Below, piece by piece: positions 1-7,399 of a stretch of DNA of 8,779 nt. The translations under genes were made by a program, and so were the position numbers. Numbering within the stretch: position 1 is the first letter of the stretch; each line of letters starts with the position of its first letter. The notes beneath the pieces are model-generated. The model saw nothing but the letters and a program-made list of their open reading frames with translations, did not search any database and was not told the DNA's origin. This DNA comes from an uncultured Ectothiorhodospiraceae bacterium (GTDB lineage: Bacteria; Pseudomonadota; Gammaproteobacteria; UBA9214): contig CAMYKJ010000017.1 of the NCBI GenBank assembly GCA_947258945.1, positions 1,982 to 10,760 of the forward strand, written 5' to 3'.

Positions 1-621
1 CTGGACCTGTACGAACTGCTGCTGACCGCCGCAGGACAGTATGATGAATCACTGGATGCAGCGGCATGCATCGATGAAGTATTCGATTTCCTGATGGGCC
101 GCTTGCGCAACTGGTATACGGAGAAGGAGAGACCGGGAACCGGTCGAGAGGCTGGCCCGGGCCATGCCGGATACGATGTGCACGTATTCGAGGCCGTACT
201 CGCACGCCAGCCCAGACGGCCGCTGGATTTCGATCAGCGCATGCAGGCGGTACGCGCCTTCCATGCCATGCCCGAGGCCGAAAACCTGGCAGCGGCCAAC
301 AAGCGTATTCGCAATATCCTGCGCAAGAGTGACACGACCATCCCCGACACCTGCTCGGACGATCTGCTGCAGGAATCCGCCGAACAGACACTCGCCGCGG
401 CCATTTCCGAACAGGCAAAAAGCATTCAGCCGTTGATAGAACAGCGCGCCTATACCGATGCCCTGCGTAGCCTGGCCGGTCTGCAGGCGCCGGTGGACCG
501 TTTCTTCGACGATGTCATGGTCATGGCAGATGATCCGGCCCTGCGTGATAATCGTCTCGCACTCCTGCAGCGACTGGCGAATCTTTTCCTGCAGGTCGCG
601 GACATCTCGCGGTTGCAATAG
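1..621 (+). CDS. glyS: Glycine--tRNA ligase beta subunit, C-terminal part (5' truncated by window)
   Basis: Frame 1 is open from the first base to TAG at 619-621, giving 206 residues that match the C-terminal end of bacterial GlyS. The recognisable family signatures are the RPLDFDQRMQAVRAF stretch (about residues 71-85 of the fragment), the VDRFFDDVMVMADDPALRDNRL stretch beginning near residue 165, and the terminal FLQVADISRLQ. With GlyQ, GlyS forms the heterotetrameric enzyme that charges tRNA-Gly in the cytoplasm; this C-terminal region is the DALR-like anticodon-binding part. The start and the catalytic core lie outside the window, and glyQ is expected just upstream. Residues 40-57 (TEKERPGTGREAGPGHAG) form a Gly/Arg-rich stretch that seems about a dozen residues longer than the equivalent loop in E. 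coli GlyS as I remember it. The gene is followed after 33 nt by the MazG-like gene on the same strand, so they are probably co-transcribed. Confidence 0.95.
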   Translation: MDLYELLLTAAGQYDESLDAAACIDEVFDFLMGRLRNWYTEKERPGTGREAGPGHAGYDVHVFEAVLARQPRRPLDFDQRMQAVRAFHAMPEAENLAAANKRIRNILRKSDTTIPDTCSDDLLQESAEQTLAAAISEQAKSIQPLIEQRAYTDALRSLAGLQAPVDRFFDDVMVMADDPALRDNRLALLQRLANLFLQVADISRLQ

Positions 622-654
622 ACAATCGTCCTCTTCAGGCGAACAGCGCGGTAC

Positions 655-996
655 ATGAACATGACAGACACGGACTCCTATACGAACATGCTGGCCGCGG
701 TGCAGGCCTTTCACGACAAGCACGATTTCAGGAACACCGGCGGCGAGGAGCTGGCCTACCGTGTGGCCCTGATGGCAGAGGAACTCGGTGAAATATCCGC
801 CTGCGTTACCAAGGGCAAGGATCGGGAACAACTCGCCGAGGAATGTGCTGACCTGTTCATCCTGCTGATCGGCACTGCGATTTCCGCCGGCTTCGATCTT
901 GACGAAGAGTTCTGGAAGAAGATGCAGAAACTCGATGCGCGCGACTCCCGCATGATCGGCGGACGTATCCGTGTTTCGGAATTCCGGGACTCCTGA
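655..996 (+). CDS. MazG-like nucleotide pyrophosphohydrolase
   Basis: This 113-residue protein resembles the all-alpha NTP pyrophosphohydrolase (MazG) superfamily. The Mg-binding motif EExxE...ExxD is visible as EELGE (residues 42-46) and, 16 residues later, EECAD (ExxD at 63-66). The C-terminal IGGRIRVSEF is typical of short single-domain MazG-like proteins. Family members hydrolyse (d)NTPs to NMP and pyrophosphate, often cleaning up non-canonical nucleotides, but the substrate here cannot be read from sequence. No signal peptide or membrane segment is seen, so it is probably cytoplasmic. Two ATG starts are possible, at 655 and 661; neither has a strong Shine-Dalgarno, and the upstream purine-rich stretch near 637-645 is weak. 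It lies 33 nt after glyS, and its TGA overlaps the ATG of the next gene (TGATG at 994-998), which implies translational coupling. It could alternatively be labelled a phosphoribosyl-ATP-pyrophosphatase-like protein, but there is no histidine-pathway context. Confidence 0.85.
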   Translation: MNMTDTDSYTNMLAAVQAFHDKHDFRNTGGEELAYRVALMAEELGEISACVTKGKDREQLAEECADLFILLIGTAISAGFDLDEEFWKKMQKLDARDSRMIGGRIRVSEFRDS

Positions 997-1553
997 TGCA
1001 ACCGGTCATCCTCGGCGCCAGCGGCGTGATCAACGAACTGCCTGAAGAAGGCGGCAGCACCCCGCTCGAGTGGCGCCCGATCCGCGGCAGCCTGGAGGCC
1101 ATCGCCCGGCTGCACCATGCCGGCTACCGCATCATCGTAGCCTTCAACCAGCCCGAGCTGTCCGGCGATACCCTGAATCCCGGTACGCTGGTTCGCCAGC
1201 ACGACGCCATGCGGCGGCACGTGGCGGAAAGCGGCGGGGTAATCGATGCCATATTCTACTGTCCGCATGCGCCCGCTGCCGGGTGTGACTGTCGCATGCC
1301 GGCGCCCGGCCTGTTACGTGATATTGCTGCGCGACTGCACGTCAACCTGGCTGACCTGCCGGTGATCGGCGATTCACTGGCCTATGTCCAGGCAGCCATC
1401 ACCACCGGCGCCCGGCCGCTGCTGGTCAAGACCGGCCGGGGCTTTGGTACGGTCAGCCAGCCGGGACTCGATCCATCGGTTCCGGTGTTCAATGATCTCT
1501 ACAGTGCCGTGGACTTCCTGCTGCACCCGACGACCCACACCACGGATCACTGA
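996..1553 (+). CDS. gmhB: GmhB-family HAD protein, catalytically degenerate (probable pseudophosphatase)
   Basis: The 185-residue protein aligns along its length with D-glycero-D-manno-heptose-1,7-bisphosphate 7-phosphatase, the HAD enzyme of LPS-heptose synthesis. Shared signatures are VILxxxGVINE (4-14), WRPIRGSLEAIARLHHAGYRI (26-46), IDAIFYCPH (83-91), CDCR (97-100) and IGDSL (124-128). The zinc-loop ligands Cys89, His91, Cys97 and Cys99 are all present. The catalytic residues are not. The nucleophile/acid-base pair in the family motif DRDG reads GASG (Gly7, Ser9). The motif II Thr of TNQS reads Phe50 in AFNQPE. The Lys residues of CRKPKPG read Met101 and Ala103. The second Asp of GDSxxD reads Tyr130, although Asp126 remains. 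No frameshift or early stop is present. The start overlaps the stop of the mazG-like gene, and plsC starts 2 nt after this stop. Family membership is clear; the enzymatic activity is doubtful, so the symbol denotes homology rather than proven function. Confidence 0.85.
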   Translation: MQPVILGASGVINELPEEGGSTPLEWRPIRGSLEAIARLHHAGYRIIVAFNQPELSGDTLNPGTLVRQHDAMRRHVAESGGVIDAIFYCPHAPAAGCDCRMPAPGLLRDIAARLHVNLADLPVIGDSLAYVQAAITTGARPLLVKTGRGFGTVSQPGLDPSVPVFNDLYSAVDFLLHPTTHTTDH

Positions 1554-1555
1554 GC

Positions 1556-2299
1556 ATGACCGCCGCCAACGGTCCCGCCTACCCGCTCCTCTGGTTGCGC
1601 TCGCTGGCGTTCTGGGTGGCGTTTCCTGTTTCCATCGTGATCTATGTCATGGTGCTGTTGCTGCTGTTCCCGGTCTCGCATGCCCGGCGCTGGGCCATCG
1701 TGCAAACCTGGGTGCGTTTCGTACTCTGGTGGCTGCAGGTGACCTGCCGGCTGTCGTACGAGATTCAGGGAACAGAACATATCGGTGAACAACCGGCCAT
1801 CGTCTTTTCCAAGCACCAGTCAACCTGGGAGACGGTCGCCCTGCAGCACATCTTCCCGCGCCAGGTCTGGGTAGCGAAACGGGAGCTGATGTCGATCCCT
1901 ATTTTCGGATGGGGCCTGGCCCTGATGAAAACCATCGCCATCGACCGCGGCAGTGGCCGTGCCGCCGTGGCACAACTTGTCGCCAGGGGCAGGGAGCGGA
2001 TGGATGAGGGCAACTGGGTCGTGATCTTTCCCGAGGGCACCCGCATCCCGCCGGGCAGGAAAGGACGCTATCGCATCGGTGGCGCGGTACTCGCCGAGCA
2101 GACCGGTTACCCGATCATCCCCGTCGCCCACAACGCCGGCGAGTACTGGCCGCGGCGCAGCTTCATCAAGCGCCCCGGGGTCATCCAGGTCCGCATCGGT
2201 CCACCCATCCGCGGTGACGGCAAGACGGCCCAGCAAATACTCGATGAGGCCGCCAACTGGATCGAGGGCCAGATGGTCGAGATCACTACGCTAAAATAA
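1556..2299 (+). CDS. plsC: 1-acyl-sn-glycerol-3-phosphate acyltransferase family protein (PlsC type)
   Basis: This 247-residue lysophospholipid acyltransferase has one strongly hydrophobic N-terminal membrane segment (about residues 13-40). The acyltransferase motif I appears as KHQSTWE (His87 with Glu92, so HX4E rather than HX4D). Motif III is FPEGTR (158-163), followed by a conserved Gly-rich stretch, and the motif IV region YPIIPVAHNAGEYW lies at 185-198. The family transfers an acyl chain to the sn-2 position of lysophosphatidic acid, giving phosphatidic acid at the inner membrane. The KHQSTWET form with Glu is, as far as I recall, normal for one proteobacterial PlsC subfamily, so I do not read it as inactivation. 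The ATG lies 2 nt after the upstream TGA, with only a weak GGATC-like ribosome site, consistent with coupling. It is the last gene of the operon; its TAA is followed by the A+T-rich convergent region. An acyltransferase acting on other acyl acceptors remains possible. Confidence 0.9.
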   Translation: MTAANGPAYPLLWLRSLAFWVAFPVSIVIYVMVLLLLFPVSHARRWAIVQTWVRFVLWWLQVTCRLSYEIQGTEHIGEQPAIVFSKHQSTWETVALQHIFPRQVWVAKRELMSIPIFGWGLALMKTIAIDRGSGRAAVAQLVARGRERMDEGNWVVIFPEGTRIPPGRKGRYRIGGAVLAEQTGYPIIPVAHNAGEYWPRRSFIKRPGVIQVRIGPPIRGDGKTAQQILDEAANWIEGQMVEITTLK

Positions 2300-2308
2300 T
2301 AAACCCCA

Positions 2309-2475
2309 GCAACAGAGTACACAGAGATAAAATAACAATCAAAGCCTTAATATTGTATCGTACTATAATATTAAGCACTAATAATACAACAACTTACATA
2401 TTTTAAGCAATTACGCTACGCATAAAATGAGTGGGAAATAAGCTTTTTAAGGCTTTTCTCTGTGTTCTCTGTGGC
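2309..2475. repeat. Inverted-repeat-bounded MITE-like element
   Basis: The left arm at 2309-2327 (GCAACAGAGTACACAGAGA) is the reverse complement, with 2 mismatches in 19, of the right arm at 2457-2475. A second inverted pair, perfect over 10 nt, lies inside: AAAGCCTTAA at 2341-2350 and TTAAGGCTTT at 2447-2456. The arms carry the CACAGAG-type repeat that I recall as a common interspersed intergenic motif in environmental proteobacteria. The interior is about 85% A+T by eye and has no ORF. I cannot identify a target-site duplication. The reading as a degraded non-autonomous element is inference; the inverted repeats themselves are directly visible. They could also serve as a bidirectional terminator for the convergent operons. 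Confidence 0.5.
2346..2375. repeat. A+T-rich perfect inverted repeat (9-bp arms)
   Basis: CTTAATATT at 2346-2354 is the exact reverse complement of AATATTAAG at 2367-2375, with a 12-nt loop. It sits inside the larger inverted-repeat element. The stem is almost all A-T, so as RNA it would be weak; a cruciform or protein-binding palindrome is equally possible. Confidence 0.5.
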
Positions 2476-2490
2476 AAATTTTGTGTTCGG

Positions 2491-4935
<2,445 letters not shown>

Positions 4936-4938
4936 TCA

Positions 4939-6096
4939 TTATACCACTTCCCGTACCGAGCCATGTTCCACGTGGAACACGCGTCCCGGCGACCAAATGG
5001 ACAGGTCGACCGTATCGGCGCGGATAGCCGTGACGAAGACCTGCGCGTCCAGCTCGCGCAAGGACGCCAGGACGCGCGACTGGTGGGCCTCGTCCAGTTC
5101 GCTGGTCAGATCGTCCAGAAGAAAGGCCCCGGCGGTGCCCGTGACCGCCTGTTGATAACAGACCTGTGCCAGCATCAGGCCCAGCAAAATCGACTTTTGC
5201 TGGCCGCGCGAACAGTGCGCAGCCACCGGGTGACCGTCCAGCAGCAGGCGGAAATCCGCCCGATGCGGTCCATGCCGGGTGTATCCATGGACCCGATCCC
5301 GGGACAGGCTGTCGGCCAGTGCGTCGGCCAGTTCCATGGCCGCCGGCCAGCCGCGCAGATATTGCTGGGTCAATTCGGCATCGGGCAGCAGGCGCGCCAT
5401 TTCCGCCTGCAGATAGGGCGACAGATTCACCAGGTATGCATGGCGAAAGCGGTCGATGGCCTGGGCCGTCTCGAGCAGTTCGGCATCCCAGGCGGTGATT
5501 TCACCTTCTGATGCTTGCGCACGCAGGGCGGCATTACGTTGCCGCAGCGCGCGGGTGTAGCGCTGCCAGGTATCCCGGTAACGCTGTTCCACGTGGAACA
5601 ACGCCCAGTCGAGCGTGTGCCGGCGCTGTCGCGGCCCGCCATCCAGGACCGAGGCCGTATCGCTGCTGAATACCTGCACGGGAAAATTGCCGGCGAGATC
5701 AGACAGCCGACGCACGGATTGGCCGCCCATGTGAACGGTATAGTGTCCCTCGTTGCGCTCGATGCCTACCGTGACCGGCTGACCCGAGGGCGCCAGCACC
5801 CGACCAACCAGCCGGAAGCCCTGCTGACCATAGCGAATGGGCTGATCCGCCACGCTGGTCCGGAATGATCTCACCCGGCCCAGGTAATAAATCGATTCCA
5901 GCAGACTGGTTTTGCCGGAGGCATTGGCCCCGGTGACCAGGTTGAGGCCCGGATCAAAGCCGAGATCGGCCCGTTCAAGATTGCGAAAATTGCGGATCTC
6001 GAGTGCAGCCAGTCCGGTCCGGTCTGTGACTGGCACGTGCGTGTCGGCAGGCTGTCGGTTTGTGGGTGGGGCTTCCGGGTGATGCCGACTGACCAC
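4939..6096 (-). CDS. recF: DNA replication/repair protein RecF
   Basis: This SMC-like ABC ATPase works with RecO and RecR to load RecA at ssDNA gaps. Walker A is GANASGKT (56-63), the ABC signature is SRGQQKS (296-302) and Walker B is FLLDDLTSELDE (325-336). The core LEIRNFRNLE begins near residue 32, which is typically residue 5-10 in RecF, so the 385-residue reading has an N-terminal extension of about 25 residues. The GTG at 6096 overlaps the last base of the dnaN stop (TAGTG), which favours coupled initiation there; an in-frame GTG at 6036 would give a more usual length. Neither has a clear Shine-Dalgarno. Two FHVE motifs (LFHVEQ at 166-171 and VFHVEH at 373-378) are encoded by exact parS palindromes. 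gyrB follows after 27 nt. Confidence 0.96.
   Translation of the reverse strand: MVSRHHPEAPPTNRQPADTHVPVTDRTGLAALEIRNFRNLERADLGFDPGLNLVTGANASGKTSLLESIYYLGRVRSFRTSVADQPIRYGQQGFRLVGRVLAPSGQPVTVGIERNEGHYTVHMGGQSVRRLSDLAGNFPVQVFSSDTASVLDGGPRQRRHTLDWALFHVEQRYRDTWQRYTRALRQRNAALRAQASEGEITAWDAELLETAQAIDRFRHAYLVNLSPYLQAEMARLLPDAELTQQYLRGWPAAMELADALADSLSRDRVHGYTRHGPHRADFRLLLDGHPVAAHCSRGQQKSILLGLMLAQVCYQQAVTGTAGAFLLDDLTSELDEAHQSRVLASLRELDAQVFVTAIRADTVDLSIWSPGRVFHVEHGSVREVV
4964..4979. promoter_or_regulatory. parS: parS centromere site (ParB binding), copy 1
   Basis: TGTTCCACGTGGAACA is a perfect 16-bp palindrome and matches exactly the chromosomal parS consensus I know from Pseudomonas and relatives. 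It lies at the 3' end of recF and encodes FHVEH. ParB nucleates on such sites near oriC and spreads, and ParA and SMC/MukB then drive origin segregation. parA and parB are not in the window. Confidence 0.9.
5585..5600. promoter_or_regulatory. parS: parS centromere site (ParB binding), copy 2
   Basis: This is a second exact TGTTCCACGTGGAACA palindrome, 621 bp from the first, in the middle of recF and in the same codon phase, encoding LFHVEQ. A random 16-mer match is very unlikely, and two in one gene near the origin strongly support a genuine centromere cluster. Confidence 0.9.
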
Positions 6097-7196
6097 TACA
6101 ACCGCATCGGCATGACAACGTAACGGCAGTCGTTCATCCCTGGCTGGTTGATCAGGGCACTGCTGTTGGCGTCACTGAGGGACACGGCCACATCATGGCT
6201 GTCCAGCACATTGAGCACTTCGAGTATGTAGGTCACGTTGAACCCGACCACCAGGTCTTCCTCGCTATAGGTGGCATCGATTTCCTCGACCGCCTCCTCT
6301 TGTTCTGGGTTATGTGCTTGTATTTTAATATTATTTTCCGATACATCCAGCCGGATACCGCGATACTTCTCGTTCGACAGGATCGATGTACGGGTCAGTG
6401 CCTGGCGCAGCAGGTCGCGGTTGACCAGCAGCTGCTTGTCGGCATTCTTTGGAATGACCCGGGTGTAATCCGGGAAACGGCCGTCGATCAGCTTGGAGGT
6501 GAAGCGCAGTTCACTGGTGATAATGCGAATATGGTTGCTGCCGATCTCGATCGTCACCGGCTCATCGTTGTCTTCCAGCAGGCGATGCAGTTCCTGCACA
6601 CCCTTGCGCGGCACGATGACCTGCTCGCCGCCGCTGTCACCGGTATCCGCCTCGATCTCGCACATGGCCAGCCGATGGCCGTCGGTGGCCACGGCACGCA
6701 GGATTCCGCCGGCCGGTTCCAGCATGAGTCCGTTCAGGTAGTAGCGCACATCCTGTTGCGCCATGGAGAAAGCCGTGCGTTCGATCAGCTCGTGCAGCCG
6801 GTTTTGCGGCAGTGTAATCCGTTTCGCGCTCTTGATCTTGTCGACCACGGGGAATTCGGTTGCCGGCAGGGTGGACAGGGTAAAACGGCTTTTGCCGGAC
6901 CGGACCAGGGCGCGATCCTTGTTGACCGAGATATCCAGCTTGGCCTCTTCCGGCAGGGTCCGGCAGATATCCAGCAGCTTGCGTGCCGGCATCGTGATGT
7001 CCCCGGGTTCCGTCACGGGTAGCGTGACCTGGGCCTGCAGCTCGACTTCCAGGTCGGTTGCCGTCAGCTTGATCTGCTTTTTCGTTGCGTTGATCAGCAC
7101 GTTTCCCAGGACCGGCAGTGTCTGTCGTCGCTCGACCACACCAATGACCTGTTGCAGGGGTTTCAGGAAATCTTCACGCTGGATAGAGAATTTCAT
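6096..7196 (-). CDS. dnaN: DNA polymerase III beta subunit (sliding clamp)
   Basis: The 366 residues equal the length of E. coli DnaN and begin MKFSIQREDFLKPLQQV, typical of the family. Three clamp folds are present. The hydrophobic partner-binding pocket is marked by ATDGHRLA (170-177), by the SELRFTSKLIDGRFPDY stretch (228-244), and by the C-terminal MPMRL (362-366). The homodimeric ring encircles DNA and tethers Pol III and many repair proteins. ATG at 7196 has no obvious Shine-Dalgarno; the leader is A+T-rich (AAGATATTATTTTTATT), which may allow unstructured initiation. Its stop overlaps the recF GTG. It is separated from dnaA by the 203-nt candidate oriC, so a promoter of its own in that region is likely, although I cannot place one with confidence. 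Residues 284-298 are encoded by an A+T-rich codon patch. Confidence 0.98.
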   Translation of the reverse strand: MKFSIQREDFLKPLQQVIGVVERRQTLPVLGNVLINATKKQIKLTATDLEVELQAQVTLPVTEPGDITMPARKLLDICRTLPEEAKLDISVNKDRALVRSGKSRFTLSTLPATEFPVVDKIKSAKRITLPQNRLHELIERTAFSMAQQDVRYYLNGLMLEPAGGILRAVATDGHRLAMCEIEADTGDSGGEQVIVPRKGVQELHRLLEDNDEPVTIEIGSNHIRIITSELRFTSKLIDGRFPDYTRVIPKNADKQLLVNRDLLRQALTRTSILSNEKYRGIRLDVSENNIKIQAHNPEQEEAVEEIDATYSEEDLVVGFNVTYILEVLNVLDSHDVAVSLSDANSSALINQPGMNDCRYVVMPMRL

Positions 7197-7235
7197 AATA
7201 AAAATAATATCTTTAAATTAAGTTTGTTGTTACTA
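7195..7235. other. A+T-rich block, candidate DNA unwinding element
   Basis: Apart from a few bases this stretch is all A and T (ATAATAAAAATAATATC, then TTTAAATTAAG). It sits directly between the dnaN start and the TACTACTACTA run, next to the DnaA-box cluster, which is the position expected of an origin unwinding element. Function is inferred from position and composition only. Confidence 0.5.
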
Positions 7236-7242
7236 CTACTAG
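7231..7242 (-). promoter_or_regulatory. DnaA-trio-like repeat
   Basis: On the minus strand this reads CTAGTAGTAGTA, a run of TAG triplets between a DnaA-box-like site with a short G+C segment (GGCCGTG) on one side and the A+T block on the other. That matches the box, G+C, trio, A+T layout of the basal unwinding system. The polarity relative to the nearest box appears reversed or degenerate, so the call is tentative. Confidence 0.35.
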
Positions 7243-7255
7243 TCACGGCCATATC

Positions 7256-7264
7256 TGTGGAAAA
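7256..7264 (-). promoter_or_regulatory. DnaA box, one mismatch
   Basis: TTTTCCACA on the minus strand differs from TTATCCACA at one position and fits the relaxed consensus TTWTNCACA. It flanks the TAG-triplet run in the candidate origin. Confidence 0.55.
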
Positions 7265-7344
7265 GGCAAATATAGCTTCTGGATTCAGGTAATTGCATAT
7301 TTAACAAGTGGTCTGTCTAGCCTCTTGGGCAACTGTGGACAGGG

Positions 7345-7353
7345 TGTGGACAA
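7345..7353 (-). promoter_or_regulatory. DnaA box, one mismatch
   Basis: TTGTCCACA on the minus strand differs from the consensus at one position. A weaker neighbour, CTGTCCACA, lies at 7334-7342 in the same orientation, 11 bp away, about one helical turn. Confidence 0.5.
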
Positions 7354-7354
7354 G

Positions 7355-7399
7355 CCGGGATAAAATCGGGCCGCAAAGTTTATCCACAGCTTATCCCGG
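7355..7399. repeat. Inverted repeat directly after the dnaA stop
   Basis: CCGGGATAA at 7355-7363 and TTATCCCGG at 7391-7399 are perfect reverse complements, separated by 27 nt that include a perfect DnaA box. The right arm touches the dnaA stop codon. As RNA it could form a terminator-like or mRNA-stabilising hairpin for dnaA, but no T run follows; as DNA it could structure the origin. Confidence 0.5.
7380..7388 (+). promoter_or_regulatory. DnaA box, perfect
   Basis: TTATCCACA is the exact high-affinity R-type DnaA box, 11 bp from the dnaA stop codon and inside the inverted repeat. Confidence 0.8.

Larger units (their letters stand above)
2300..2490. other. A+T-rich convergent intergenic region
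   Basis: This 191-nt stretch lies between the convergent 3' ends of plsC and gyrB and is strikingly A+T-rich compared with the G+C-rich genes on both sides. I see no credible gene in it. It contains an inverted-repeat-bounded element and an internal A+T hairpin, listed separately. No classical G+C stem followed by a T run is visible, so transcription termination for the two operons would have to rely on the inverted repeats or on Rho. Confidence 0.8.
7197..7399. other. oriC: Candidate replication origin (oriC) between dnaA and dnaN
   Basis: This gene-free 203-nt stretch carries one perfect DnaA box (TTATCCACA, 7380-7388) and near matches on the minus strand at 7256-7264 (TTTTCCACA), 7345-7353 (TTGTCCACA) and 7334-7342 (CTGTCCACA). 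It also carries a TACTACTACTAG run (7231-7242) resembling DnaA-trio elements, and a long A+T block next to dnaN. No Dam GATC cluster is present, unlike E. coli oriC. Bacteria with the dnaA-dnaN-recF-gyrB order often have the origin here or upstream of dnaA; the window ends 118 nt upstream of dnaA, so an upstream origin cannot be excluded. Confidence 0.6.

Noticed and set aside
49..831. 260-codon open frame on the minus strand
   Set aside because: It lies antisense to glyS and the mazG-like gene, both clearly conserved; the product has no family-like motifs and arises from G+C-rich codon bias.
6029..6042. CACGTG core near the start of recF as a third parS
   Set aside because: Only the central hexamer matches; the flanks (TGG...CGT) do not fit TGTTCC/GGAACA.
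6195..7022. 275-codon plus-strand open frame antisense to dnaN
   Set aside because: dnaN is unmistakable on the other strand across this whole range; the antisense product is low-complexity-like and has no recognisable motif.
7197..7300. A sigma-70 promoter for dnaN
   Set aside because: TATATT and TTGTTA hexamers exist but not at 16-18 nt spacing; in such A+T-rich sequence isolated hexamers are expected by chance.
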